Shown here: piece after piece, positions 23,701 through 38,700 of the stretch | Position numbering within the stretch: the first letter of the stretch is position 1 | Layout of the letters: each line of letters opens with the position of its first letter | Origin: Euborellia annulipes | Lineage: Eukaryota > Arthropoda > Insecta > Dermaptera > Anisolabididae | Direction of reading: 5' to 3' | Assembly (NCBI GenBank): GCA_023213315.1 | Contig: JAKCPI010009497.1 | Span: 28,345 to 92,344 of the forward strand | Length of the DNA stretch: 64,000 bases | The notes under the pieces: generated by a model | Database searches by the model: none | The model's input: the letters and a program-made list of their open reading frames with translations, nothing else | What the model was told of the DNA's origin: nothing | Made by a program: the position numbers and the translations under genes

Positions 23701-26700
23701 AGGGAAGAGCATTTTATATACGACCTCAGCGCCATCTACAGTCATTCCCATGAAGTTAGACACAATTATCAAAGCAAGTGTTTACATAACATCATGCTTT
23801 TTATGTAAATACTTGCTTTGTTGATTGTGTTTAACTTCATGAGAATGAGTCAGATGGCGCGAAAGTTTGTGTCTAACTTCATAGGAATGATTGTAGATGG
23901 CGCTGACGTCGTATATAAAATGCTCTTCCCTTAGAGGTTAGTTCACTCATATCGTAGTAAGTGTACAGTACTTGAAAACGACTGCAGAATAAGCAGTCGA
24001 AACGTTGTAGAGTATTTATATTTTTAATAAATAATTAATAACAAAATGTGATGAAAACTCCCATAATAATAATACAAACCACAAAAGCTTTAAAAACATA
24101 CGTGATAAATTAATTACTATCAATTTTTACAATTACAATTTTTTTTGTGCATTGAGAGAGGCCCTTAAAATGTCCCATTTCTACAGTCTGATGAAGAATT
24201 TATGTTAGTACCTTAGATGAATGGCCAAGAAGCAAATCTTGAGCTTCAGAAGGCAACATGAACCAACGCAGAGGCTCAGTTCGCTCATCAAATAAGGCTC
24301 CTTGATCTGCAAGTGGGAATCTCTGAGCCATCCGACGAGCTCTATTAAATATATTCCGAGCAGTATGAAGTAAATCCGAATAGTCGTGAGGTGGCAATGA
24401 GCCTTGGCCAGAAATGCGACGCTCATGAACTGACATTTTACCATCGGTGTAAAGGATAGCACCAAGCCAACGACGTTCCCTGAATACTGAATTGCTATGA
24501 TGTCGCCATTCACCAGTCTAAAAAATTAATATTATAATAAGAGAATTTGTTAGCATATGTTGAATAATTATTTCCAAATCATTCAAATTTAACTTACTTC
24601 AGGATTAAGTATGTATTGAGGTAGCAATTTCCATGCCTCTGTAGCTACCATTTTCACAGCTTCGAGTATAAATGCTACTTCTGCGTCGCTCATAAAATAA
24701 GGTAGAGATATACGAGCAAATCCAGGTCTTAACATTTCATAAGGACTATGCTCTTCTCGTCGACGCAAATGACGTCGATCTAATCTCGAATCCTCAAGTA
24801 AAATCTCTTCATATTGATTAGCAAGGGCTGGTCCGATACCTGTAAAAATATTCTTTTTAGATATGGGTGGGCTAACTTGTTTTTATTATCTATAATTAAA
24901 CTTACCCAATAGATCAAGGGCATAAGGACCTGCACAAGCACAACCTCCACGAGCCTGAATTCCAAAAACATCATTAAGAACAGCGCAAACAAAATTATGA
25001 TGAAGAAAAGCGCCTCTTGGGTGTCTGACAAGAAAAGAAAATACAGGCAAACGACGAGTAGATATTGCAGGGCCTAATAATACAATCTCGGGGATATTTC
25101 TCATATGTGAAACTACCATCCTAAAAATTAAATACCGGTATATAATAAATAAATTAAAGTAAAAATATTTTGATATTAAAATGATAAATATTTACTTGGA
25201 AATGCGCTCTTCTCTAGACATAATATTTTGAACACCTACTGCTTCTTTAAGTTGCATAGCTAATCCGGCACGCACCGATTCAACAACAGCTGCTGTTCCT
25301 CCTTCTTCTCGAAGTTCCGTATCCTAAAACATAAAAAGATTCTAGTCTTACTCCTTCTATTTAATAAAATCGTTTGGCTATAAATATTTCTCACCTGCAG
25401 GTACCTATGAGAATCTCGGGAGACGAAAAAAACGGTTCCTCCTCCACAACCATTCGGTACCGTATTATTGAAAAGAGATTTTTTGGCAATTAAAACACCT
25501 GAAAAAATTAAACACCAATTAATAAGTGCAAATGAGATGGTCAAACTTCAAAATTTATGAAAGGTATATATCATGATGGGCTTTAAATTAATTAATATTA
25601 AATTTTTTTTTTGTAAGTCAAAGCTAATGAAAATATACCTGGAGTTTGAACACCGCCAATAAACTTATGGACTGAGAAAAACATGGCGTCCTTGGAGACA
25701 GCGCGCTCATCAACGCCAGGAAGCACGGGGTTCATGTCCAAGGGCACATATGGCGCTGTTATTGGATAAAAAAGAAATTCATACTTTAAAAAAAAATCTT
25801 AAATTTATTATTTTATAAATGAATAAATTATTAAAAGTAAAGTCCTCAAAGAACTTGTGTGTCAGTAATAGTTATTGCCTATCCAATAAATATTTCTTGT
25901 TTAAAAAAAATCTGGTGTGTCTGGTCGCACAGCACACAACTTTCTCTTACCAAAGGTAAGAGAAGTTTGCTAAAAAATTTAAATAACTTTTCATAGGCCT
26001 ACACCAAATAATCAACAATAGATGTAACAATTTTATTCTTTTAATAATAATAAATGAAATATTTATTTAATCCTTATCCTTTATACGGTAGAGTCAACGT
26101 GTCCTTAGAAGAAATGTTAATAAATCCCTCAGTGAAGTACAGTCGGTGCCACTATTAACCGGCAGCCTTAGTTTGAGTTTAGACAACCAAATCCAATTTG
26201 TAAAATCATTTTTTGAATAGAATTGAAGTGGAATTGCTTCTTTTGAGATAACACACTCGACATTTAAGAATTAAGGCTCAAATCTCCCACCTGTTGGTTA
26301 ATAGTGGCATCGACTGTACACAGCATCCGTTTTATATTCATATAGTAGGGAAATGATATACCAAGTATAATTTAATATACCTGCGGTGGCATAATCCCAA
26401 AATGCTAGAGCCCCGTGTTGGTGCAATAGAAGCGTAGTGGCCACATCGTCTGCTAATACGCCAGTGACATTACTAGCTGCACTAAAGCATCCTATCATGG
26501 TAAGACCGAGATCTCTATGTGCCACTAATTGACGTTCTAAATCTTCTAGATCAAGATGTCCTTCTCGGGTTTCTGCTATCCGTATAATCTGTAAAATATA
26601 TATATATATATATAAGCTTATATATACATTTATTTGTATCAATTGTATTTTTTTGGTATTAAACTTTCAAAGTTGATTTTAGTATTTGGTATTAGGCTCA

Positions 26701-29700
26701 CAAAATACTTGTTTTGGTTTAACTGTGGTTTATTTGTAAACTCATTCTGTAGTATTCCTCAGGTACAATCCAGCTTAAGATCACAAAAAATGTTGCATCC
26801 CATCTGAAGATATGAGTCTTATTAAGGGTTATATGCCTTTTTTTTAATGATATTCTAAAAAATTTATTTCTTTATTTGCCTATTTATGAGAATTATCAAT
26901 TGTGATGAGTATAAAGAGAACTATTCGACGTAAAGAGAACTATTAAATTAAAATAAAACAAATAGAATTTTCTTTCTTCTTTCATGCTATTTAGAAGTTG
27001 CAAAACTAAAAATAATTCAGTTGATTGGGAGCTCTTAAATTAGATACGTTCTATCAATAAACTTATAAATGTGTTTGATAAACAAATTTTAAATATCAAA
27101 AAATATTTGATTACGCTCTTAAAACGAGTGAGAGGAAGCGAAATTGAAAGATTTTATGGATATGGCTGGAGTGTTAAAGAAATTAAATAATTTTAGAGTG
27201 GTCAGAATACGTATAAAATAAAATGATTTATACCTCAGCACCAGTTTCTCTCCATGGCAAGAGATTTGAATGATGCTCACAAGGTCCCACGAAAACTATC
27301 GGTGGTTGCTCCAAGGCCAGTGCATGCAAAAGTTTATGAACTGCCCCTGTACACCCATGTCCAGCAAAAATGACGGCATCGTGTTCTCCGGCGTGGCATG
27401 CATTTCGGAAAATATCTCGAGCTTCATGTCTGTAAAAATATTAAAGACAAATTATTTATTCATAGAGTATCAGTTTAATATCTTGATGGACTCCGCTTTA
27501 TTTGAAATTTTTTAGAAGCAGGTGTCAATTTAGATTCTGCGTTTCTATCGTATTAAATAATTATTTTTCAAATTATTTCTGGGTGGTCTAAAAGAATCTA
27601 TTTAAGTGTCTCAAAATAACTCGATAGGTAAATATTTTTTTTTTTTTTCTGAGGGCAGGACACCGACTTCTTATTACACAACATGCAACGAAAACGAATG
27701 AATCTTAAAATAGTTTTTAATTAAAAATAACCAAAAGACGTAGGCAAAGTAATCAACCAGAGAATTTACTATTTTAATATATAGTTTTGCAAAGAACAAA
27801 GTTGTAAAGAATTTCTGTTGACACCTTGTAGCGATAAATTAAAAATATAAAAAGAGGAATGGAATGGAAGAAAAAAAAAAATACTACTCGGGTTGAAAGG
27901 AAGAGAAAAATGAACTAAGCTAATTTTATGTTAATTGTATTTTTATGTCTAAAACAAAAAAAAATATTTCATATTTAAATTTGCTTATGAGTAATTATAT
28001 AATATGGTATTTTCCCTTCCTAGAAATCGCTTGTTATTCACTGGGAACACTTGGTCATTTGCCCAGAACCTACGTTAATAAAGGGAAACTATTAGGAAAA
28101 ATACTTCCTTGAAGGTGAAACATCCCCTTTCAAGAAAAGGAAAAACAGTACGACCTAAGTAACAATTTGTAATTATTAGGGATTTTAAGTATATGATATG
28201 AATGATATTACTTGGGCGAATCAGGTATATTATTATTGAACCTGTCTGCTCTTTGTCTAGGTCTCATTCGCCCGGGAAGCCAAGCGTCACGCGTGAGGGA
28301 TCAGACTTATTCTCCTGATCAAATTTGTTATTTATTAACTGGTTTTTGAGGAAGAAATGTTGAATCTATTCGCCTGGATTACAGCCTTTTTAAAATTTGT
28401 TCCGTTCTGCAGACTAGCTCAAAGGAATAGAGGATTTCCCTTTGAAGGGAATAAAACGATCGTGTGTAGTTTCACTTCAATTTGCTCACTTTATTTACTA
28501 AAAATAAATTTATGAGAAGATTTCAGTAACATAAGTCGTGGTACTGTCCGTTGCATGAATAATGCCAATCATTAAAACTTAAAGGTGGAATTCCGAGCAA
28601 CGCGACAGAGCGTCACTGACGCCACGACAGTGACGCGGCGGCAGAGCGACAGTACATGTCATGTGTAAATAATGAAAGGCTATTCGAGTGTTGCGACACA
28701 GACGCCGCGGCACTGCCGTGACGTCATTGCCGCTCTAGCGGCAGCGACACTGCAGCGTTTGTTCTCGATCGGTCGCTGCCGCAGAGCGTTGCCATAACAA
28801 AATAACAAACAAAATGGCGGCCTTCAAACAAAATGAAGATGAAATATTGATAGAATTCGTTTCTTAGGTTAGGACAATATGTCGCGTTTGTTTATTGACG
28901 CCGTCATCGGAAGCCACAAGTGCGACACTACCGCCGCGACACTGTCGCGGCTGCAGTGACGCTGCCGCTATGTCGCGTTGCTCGGAATTCCACCTTAAAA
29001 GTAAATTAGGAGGAGTTCTTTTCCTAACGAAAGATAAATCAAACTTTCAGAGAACAATATGGGTATACAACCTGTCTGGAATTGCTGCTCAAAATTTTAA
29101 CTCAAGAAGATTTTTAATTCGATTCAGAAATCATAATTATTTCCTCCAATTTTCAATATTTGATAATAAATTCTTACCTAAAAAGTGTTGATTGAAGAGA
29201 AGTAATTGAAGTAGTTGTGTGTGTATTGCCATACGAAGGTAAAACTTCTTTTAAAACAAAATCTTCAATGAATTGTAAAGAACGTCCTGAAGCTGCATAG
29301 TCGCAATAAACAACTGAAAAGAAACAAAAACACGGAAGTTGAATATACCAAAATAGAAAAATCAGGTTAGTGTAGGGGATTTGCTTTCGTCAGCGAACAA
29401 AAACATTGATATTATTATTAATATAGAAAAGCAGAGAGCGGGGGGGGGGGGGGGGATAAGAAATTGCCACTGATTTAAACTTGAATATGTAGCATAAAAA
29501 ATCTTATTTATGGGGCAAAGGCTGGAACAAAAATAAAACTGCGATTAAATCACTGAACCAAACGTTCTTGAAGAAAACGATATAAATATCCTAAAAAATT
29601 TTCCTATAGGAAATCTTAAAAAAAAATACTTGTAACTTTTTATTTATACATTTCTCAACTTATTTTTTTCTTTCGGGTTTAGAGGCCCGGGGTTAGGCGA

Positions 29701-32700
29701 AGAGGTTGAGCGTCCCCCTTGTGCCCCATCCATTCGTAATGACAAATCTTGAGAAAATAAATTAGATCAATTTAGAAGATATCTTTTTGCCCCGGGCTCT
29801 TATACTAGCATGTGACTCGTATTCACCGAGTGATTAGTTCTGATTTGTCTCAAAGTATGAGTCATTCAGGAAGCGAGAATCAGGATGAGACCTTTTTCCT
29901 AATCGGCTACTTCAATTACCTCTTTAATCTATTTGACAACTATAGGTCCTTTTCCCACTGAGATCTCGTTACTTTTTTTTCTACTTCTTTTAAAAACTAA
30001 ACTTAACAAGAGAATTTATTGTTAAGGAATTCTAGGATCAGAATTAATCTATAAAATTTAAAGACTAGAAAATGCGGTTTTTATTTCCCTACCAATATTT
30101 CGCCTGGCGAGAATACTGAGTGGCGAAAGTCAGAAAATTCAATTTTCGAGTTAAGCCTACCAAACGATGCTAAAACGTCTTCTCTTTTGAGTGCCAAAGT
30201 GGCGAAAATATATTTCCATTCTTTGCTATTGATTCTGGCCTATTCATTTGATGCCTGACTATTGAAATGTATGTTTATAAAACTTTCAATCGCCTTTTCT
30301 CGAATTGTTGAATTTCGGATTTTCGCCACTCAGCATTCTCAGCAGGATATAATTATTATCGTAAAAAATCTAATGACTCAATTTTTTTGGAAATGAACCC
30401 TGTGCCGTATAGATATGCATTTTTTAAATTTCTTTAAGCTATATTCTTTGGCGCTACGGAGGGGGGGGGGCGGTTAAATTTGTAGTAATTTAAAGATTTA
30501 TTTTGCATACTAGCGATACTTTTTCTGATTTTATGAACAAATACATTTTTAAAATTTCGAGGGAGAGGCCCCTAAAATAAGTTAAAAAAAAAATAATTTT
30601 TTATTTAAAATATTTAATGATATTTAAAATCTTAATGTGATATCGACCCGTTTTTGCTCCCTCCCACCTTATTACGCCTCTAATACTGCAGTATAAGACA
30701 CACCTCTAAAAAAAATAAATCTAATAAAAAATTTTAATTCATCTGCCCCCGCTCCCATCCTGCTAATGAGGAAATTAAAATTAACAAGTTACTAAATAAA
30801 TGATGGGCTTTTATTTTGAATAACAAATTTTTAAATTTCATTATTCATTCATTTAATATTCAATTTTATTATATAATATAAATTAAAAAAAAAAAAAAAA
30901 AAAAAAACAGGAAGTAGAGAACACCAGGGGGTGGGTGGACCGCTTAAGTAACCTGTTAGTACTGCAAATTATTTCAATTGAAAAAACTAGTATTTAGTCG
31001 ATATGAAGCGAGTTGAGATGAGAAGAATAACAAGGTTGATGCCAAACGCAACATGTGGTTGCCAAGTTTACTAGAGTGTGGTGAGCCGTAAAGAATATTG
31101 AAACACACCTTGACAAAAAGTTGGGCTTGCCATTTTAATTGGTCTTCATTACAAACCATAAGGATATTATTAATACAAAAAATATAAAAATAAAAAAAAC
31201 AAAAGAGGTGAAAGAACTATCGAATGTGGAAGACTGCGTAGGCAAACTGGTCTGGCAAGGAGAATACAAGGACTAATGCAGGGGTGTGCAATTTGCTAAA
31301 TCCATGAAACATATATGCATTATAAAATGGGGCCAGTTTTAAATCATAATTCCGTGGGAGAGAAATTGTGAAACCATAAACTAAGTATTTCTTGAGTCAT
31401 ATAAGTATTGTTGGAAATAATTCTTTACCAAATATTTGACAATCCTTGATTTAATTATTTTTCACATTTCTTTTAATAATATAAGGAATGATCATGAAAC
31501 TTACATAATTATTTTTCTCTGTATTTGCAACCCTTTCCGTGTTATAGGAAAATAATAATAGATTCCCTTATACGTATTCAGAAAGTTTCATTGTTGAATA
31601 TAAACTTAAAATTCATTTTCATTATTCAAGGTGCCTCTGATCCTCTAATTAAGTCATTACCATTGCTAACTTCATTATTATTAGAGTTACGAGGTTGGTC
31701 AAATTAGCGACTAGAAACATTTATTTCGCTGATTAAAATGGCAAAAAAGGAAAAATTATTAAACATCTCGTTTTTGGAAATATTTTTACTTTCTCTTACC
31801 TATATATGAAATATATGGAGAGAAAGTATTAGTTTCATGTTAAAAATTCGATGTAGAGATTTTGATGGATATAGACGTTTTGAGCCCAAAAAAGTGGGTC
31901 CCGCAAATTGGTCTGTCTGCTGTGAACATAATATCTCAGGAACGAAAAGAGCTAGGAGTTTGAAATTTTATATTTGAGTTAGGCACCCCCCCCCCCCCCA
32001 AGGGACGAAAATAAGTTTTTGAACAAAATCGGCCAAAAAGTACTAGTACTTTACTGATGTACTTTTTCAGTTTTTTTGCGATTTTCTCAAAATTAGTTCC
32101 AACGATTTTGATTAACATTCATAGATCAAGTATTTTTTTGATACTCTTTAAAAAGTATATAAGTAAAACCTTTCGTGAAAATTGTTTAGGAATTTATTTT
32201 CGAACGATAGAGAGATATCTTTTTTGTTGTTTGGAAATGGGTGCATAAGGTCCGAAGACCTATAATGTCCAGTTGTCACATGCAGCCAGGAAGAATATAG
32301 TTACAAAATAAATAAAGGAGAAGCATAAAAGGGGAACTCAACTGCGGGAACTGAGAAGAAGTCTGTTGAGATTAGACTTGAAAGTCTGAAGATTGTAGGT
32401 TTTGGAGAAGATAGACGCAGGGAGCTTGTTCCAATCACGGGAGGTCATGGGGACAAAGGAAGATTGGAAATGACAGTTCTGTTAGTCGTGATCTGAACAG
32501 CATAGGGATGCTGAGGAGAACTCTGCTGGGCTGCTTCAGTGATTTCAATTAATCCATTAGTTTAACTCCCCAATAGCCTAATCTAAATCACTTATAGTCG
32601 CTAACCTGCTATAGCTGAGGCCACAATCACCCATATTTTTTTTTTAAATTTCCCATTAATTAATATTTTAAGTTCCAATTAGCGTCCAAGCCATGTAACT

Positions 32701-35700
32701 TAAAGAAATATTTTGCTTTTTCAGATTTGAACTTTGAAAGGGTCAATTTTTGCCTCGTTTTAATAGAATTTCTAGCCATCAATATTCTATAATCTGATAT
32801 TTTTTAAAGGAGTAATAGTTTTAAAATATTTTTATATAAATAATTAATCCATATTTGCGATATACGCTTATCTACTAGTATTTTTTATCATCTTAAAAAA
32901 AATTAGAAGTGATTATATAACGAAGAATTCAAGCTAGACATATTGTCGCCAGCAGTCAGTAAAAAAAAAAAATTATCCTCATCATGATTGACATGTTGAT
33001 CTAAAACGAAAGGAGCGATTAATAACTGGTATGTTTTTTTGCCTTGAGACCTCAATAGTTCCTTTGAAAGGCCAATGCTCCTCCTCTAGTCAAGTAGATA
33101 AAAAAAAAATACAGAAAATGTCTCGTCAAATGATGTCATACGTCACGCGTGAGACAGTTGTCGAGGGTTCGCCACGCGTTCTATTTAGATGATGGCACGT
33201 GGATGTACGTCTACCGAGGCGAAGAAGACGGAAGACGAAACACCTGCTCACTTTAGTGGGAGGCTTTTCTAAAAACTGCACCTGGCTCACGCGGAAAAGC
33301 TACCAAAAGTCTTATTAGTTTCGAAGAAATCTTAAAGTGTATTTTCAGGAATCCCCGAAATGAAATTTAGAACAGCCTATAGGTAAATTTGCTTTTACCG
33401 CTCTGTTCAAGAAAAAGGATTTTTGTTGAATAAAAACTATAATTCTCACAGTTCAGGAATAGTATTTAAGATTGACAATGGCATAAAAGGTGAGATAAGA
33501 GGCCAACGTTGATTGGTTGGCGGAATCACATGATCCTTTCTTTATCAATCAACAACTCAAATGGTTTCTTTAACCTTTTCATTCAATGTCATATAAACAA
33601 GAAGGTCTACTTACTATTGATATAGTAATAAGTGTAAATATTATTTCATCAAGCATTGTAGATAATATACCTATTAAATATTTACAATCCCCCTTCCTTG
33701 ATAACTCGAATAATATTATTGGATAACTTATAAATAAAGCCTGGATTTTTATGCAGCAAAAATTCCTAAATATGCCATATACAATGCAGTAAAAAAGTAT
33801 TAAAATATGTGACAAACATATCAAGTAAATGGCTTCCAATTAAAGGTAAATCATGATTTCTACTGATGAAATGGAGTTTTATTTTTTTTAAATAAAAATT
33901 TTGCCGAAATATGATAAAAATAGTTTTAAATATGCAACTTTGTGCAATATAAAATTTGTACCATAGTTCTAAGGACGCATGATTCGGACGGGACGTACAT
34001 GTCAGGGCCGGATCTAGGGGGGGGGGGGGGGCAGTGGGTCCATGTGCTCCGGGCGGCAAAGAAAGATTTACTAAAAAAAAGGTAAAAAGATATGAATTTT
34101 GTATAGAAAATTTTAAAGAGGGGGCGGCAAATTAAATTTTGCCCCCACTAAAAAAAATCTCGTAGTTCCGGCCCTGGTACATGTTAGCAAATAGAATATG
34201 CAATTGCATAGAAATCCGGGCTTTATAAATATTTCTATTAAATAATAATGACGATTTTTATATATATAAATTTCAATTGATTGTTAAATGGACCCTGTTA
34301 TGCAATGGTGTGTCAAAGACCAAAAAAATTCAAAATTGAGTTAAGCACGGAATATTGTTTCAAATGCTATAATTAATAGTATTTTTAATGAAATATGTCC
34401 TAAAAAATTTATATTTAATGTTACTTGCACAATTGACAAACAAAATTATATATAATCCAATGAAAACAAAAAACTTTAATGTTAATTTTCTCAAAACTCG
34501 ATGGTTGGTCTTTGACACACCATTGCATAACAGGGTCCAAATTTTAGTGAGAAGCGAAAGTAAATAGACTTAAAATAAATTGTTAAAATTGTTTAAAATT
34601 TTTGAAAAATATGAACTTTTATCAAATATTTCAGGGAATTTTATTTCGATTCCCATTAAATGAATAGTTAATGAATATTACACCAATGTCACTCCCTTTG
34701 GCAGTTAAAAAAGTAATTAATTAAATGTTGGCTATCTTATCAGAAGGGTAAAGCACTTGTTTAAAAAACTAGTCGGCTTCTGAAATAAATATGCTTATGA
34801 AATAATCTATAAAATAACCATTTTGTAAATTAGGGTTTTTTTCCAAATAGATTTAGATTATTCCAGATCATAAAATAAATGATAATGGAAATAAAATCGA
34901 GGCTGGAAAATATTATGAGAAATTATAAAATATGGAATGGCAGTATTTTAAAAGAATATAAATTTAAAGCGAAGACTTAAATTTGGACCTGTGCCGAGTA
35001 GAAATACCAGAGAGAAAATCCAAGCTTATAGCAAAGTTAATAATCGAAAAGATTCCAGGTCAAGGGATGATGACTGGTTTTGAGAAAATATTTATCAATT
35101 TATTGTAATAAAAATATTATTCATGGTCAAATTTAATTCTATTAAAAGCTTTCTATTTCTACGATTATTAGGAACTAATTCAAATTTTAGATTGTCCTCT
35201 GGTTCACAATATTTTATGGATCGTTGCTCAGCCTAATGGGGAAAATATAATCACAAAAATTATATTGAAATAATCCTCACCTTCAACCCTAATTTATTAA
35301 AACGAATTTACAATAAAATGAATGAAAAATAGAAAAATCTTTACCGAAATTCGAAAATTAAAAACAAAAATAAACCTAAGCTGTAGGCGGATTTAACAGA
35401 TCAGATAAATGAATAATAATTCTAATGAATATCTTATCTAACAAATAATATCACTTTAGATTTGTAAATAAATTAAAACTAAAATGTTTTCTCTTCCGAA
35501 AGATTTAACAAATTAAAAGAGAGATTAAAAAATAATAATTAATTTGTCATTAATAAATAAATTAAACTTTCAGTGAATAACAATAACAGCTAGAAATTAG
35601 ATTTTCAAGTTAGTTTAATTGTTTTCGTTATGGGGGATATGTAAAAAATAAATTAAGTGCTGTGTAAATAGAGATTATATTGTTATTTTCCATTGGCAAA

Positions 35701-38700
35701 ATTATCTTAGTATAAACAACTCAACTCGATGATAAATAATGATCATAAAAAGGATTAATAAGCAATCTCGCTATGCCAGACTTTTTTTTAACTTTTTAAT
35801 CCATACTAAAATTATGAGAATTTGTTTATTTATCGAAATTAGTCCTCTGGAAGTAATGAAAGAATTTGTGATATAGCATAATTGTTATGCAATAATAAGT
35901 GATATCACACGCGCAAATAAATAAATTAGTTGTATACCAAGGTTCGGATCCCAGGATCCCAGGCAGTCTGATGATTTTATTTAAGCTATTTGGATACCAA
36001 ATGGCTTAAATAAGAATGCCTGGACCCCAAATATGTATATTATTAAATAACGGTTATCGTTTAAATGTCTTATATGGCCTGAGTTGCCGAAAAGACAGTG
36101 TGAATGTGTGTGCGAGTGTGAGTGTGAATGAGAAAAAGTGTGAGTTAAAAATAAATTAGTTAAATGGGGATCACAAAGCTATGTGTGGATCCCAATCAAC
36201 TTTATTCAATCAATTGGATACCAAGTGTTTTAAATAAAAATGGCGAAATAACTGTATCGTAAAAACGAATTCCAATTTAAAGCCCGAAAAAGACAAACAA
36301 ATGGGGTACTCTAATAATATAGTAAATACGGCAGTAATAATAATAAGAATAGTAGAAATTATAATCCAATATTTTTACTACAAAATTATTTGAACAAGAT
36401 AAAAAAATGTATTTAAAAAAAAAAACTTAAATATATTTGCCTTCAAAACTGAGAATAGGCAACCAAGTACCCTTAGGCATATATCTGGTTGCGTTTATTT
36501 TGCATATCGGGGCGAAAAACGGAAAGACTCACGGGCCTTAAAATCATTTTTGTTTAAAGAAGACATCTAAAGGCTTGGGATTTGCCAGCTACTCCACATA
36601 AATGATTTACTAAAGGGATATAGAACACGATAAGGGGAAAAGTAACTTCGACAGGGATCAGGGTTCGTGGGAATAATCAAACAAATTTGTAATAAATCCA
36701 GAGAAATTGAAATAATAATAAATTTAAAAAAAAACGTACGTCAAATTTGTTGAAAAATATTATCTTACATGAATTTAAATTATATAATATTTAAGTGATC
36801 GGTTTGGACAAAAAAGAGCGTGGCTGGATAATCAAGTTTCTACTCTATTTATATATTGTTAGGAATATCCAGAGATGGGGGGGGGGGGGGCTCCCGGCTG
36901 AAGAAACCTCTAGCCAACAAGTTTGGGAAGAACTGGAGTACATTGGAATTGGAGCTGGAGTCATTAAAATGTCTGCTAATCTAGTTTTTAGTGTTGACCG
37001 GGATATAATTAAATTAAAAATCTGTAGTTTTCTTCATGGTCACTTCAAGTTGATAAATGAGAAAAATAAAACGAATTTTCTTAAAAAAATAAGGGTTTTT
37101 TATTTTGGAGTTTTTGGACATCTGGCTAACAAGACTGCGCGTTACACTTATTTCTGCATAAGGAGCTGCCGTTTTCAAAGTCAATTTAACTACAAAGAAT
37201 ACATTAAATTAATGATATAAATATTGATATAATATTTTATATAATGAATTATTAAAACTAAATGTAAAATTTATATCATTTTTTTAACCCTTTTCGGTTG
37301 CAGGGCCATTTAGGGGTTATTTCTTTATTTATATACTTTTTAAATACAAGTACCGATGGCTACCGGGGGGGGGGCGTTCCACACGCTGATTGCTCGGGGT
37401 CCCCAGTCCCGTGCTTTTGCCGCGCTTGGCATCACTTAACCGCAACGATTGTGGTGACCGTTGCTCTTCTCCGTGGCCAGGCCCCTCGGCATATACCTAT
37501 ATCATTAATTTAATGTATTCTTTGTAGTTAAATTAGCTCTTAAGACGGCAGCTCATTAAGTAACTTGCGCAGACTTGACAGTCAGATGTCCAAAAAATGC
37601 TCTGAAATATAAAACCATAATTTTTTAAGAAATTTGTTTTATTTATATTCTCAATTATCATTTTGAAGTGACCAAGAAAAAACTACAGATTGTAATTTTT
37701 GAATCAATGTTTAATACAAATTATGTTCAGGTAGAGTGTCTACGCAGGTCCCTGCTGATATTTCACGGTTATTTGCCGTACAAAAAAGGAACCAAAGCTT
37801 GAATAGGCTACGGCTGCGGAGCCCCAGCAACTCTAGTTTCTTATTTCTAAAGAGACTATTGCAATAATTTGAAATTTATCTATTTAAATAGGAGTTTTAT
37901 TATTAATGAAAGAACAATTTAAAAATTCCTGAGAATTGAATGACCTGTATTCTTTCCTTACAAATGACTTACGTCAAGAAATGAAATTAGGTGTAAAAGA
38001 TTTTGAGCTTCTCTTGTTTAGTTTGGATCATATACAATTAAGATTCGTAAAAGCGAAGCGAATCTGTCAACTAAGACTTGGCGTGAAATTACTCACAAGC
38101 ATGTCCGAATGATGAGTCAAGCAGAAAATCAAAGATGTTAAAAAATAAAGAGAGGATGTGTGTGATGTGAGATGTGAGAAGTGCTTACACTATATAGGTC
38201 ACATCTTACTGAGTGAGAGATAAAAAAATTAAATACGCAATATTCATTTACATAGTGTAAATATTTTACTTTAAGGACATTTATGACCAACTTGTTATTG
38301 AATTTATTTACACTGCGGAAACAAAGAATTGCATTATTTAATAATAATGATCATGAAAGGTAGTAGGGAATATAAATAATAAATTATCTCGATTCAATTA
38401 CTAAGGTCGTTTGTTTGATTGTCCCTGATTTAGGTACATTGATTAGCATAGAAATTGTGTTAATGAGACAATTATAAAGAGGTATTTGTTAGTTTGACAA
38501 AAATATTATTTTTAAGTTTTGTACAAATAGAGAAATATAAAGTACAAGCTATAAAGTAACTTGTAAAAAAATATTGAATTTCAACTGTGAAATTTTTTAA
38601 CCAAGGTCAAAAATAATTGAGTGGGAAATAAAGAAAAAAAAAAAGGATTCTTATAAACTTCCTGAGGGTCAGTGGTTAGTGCTTCAATTGTTAAGAATAT

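Noticed and set aside
20740..24211. Two separate neighbouring genes (desulfurase and TtcA)
   Set aside because: Three coding exons lie between them with matching phases, and no stop, start or polyadenylation signal was found that would separate them.
36795..37220. 141-codon plus-strand frame
   Set aside because: It contains a run of glycine codons from a G tract, has no domain, and no splice or homology support.
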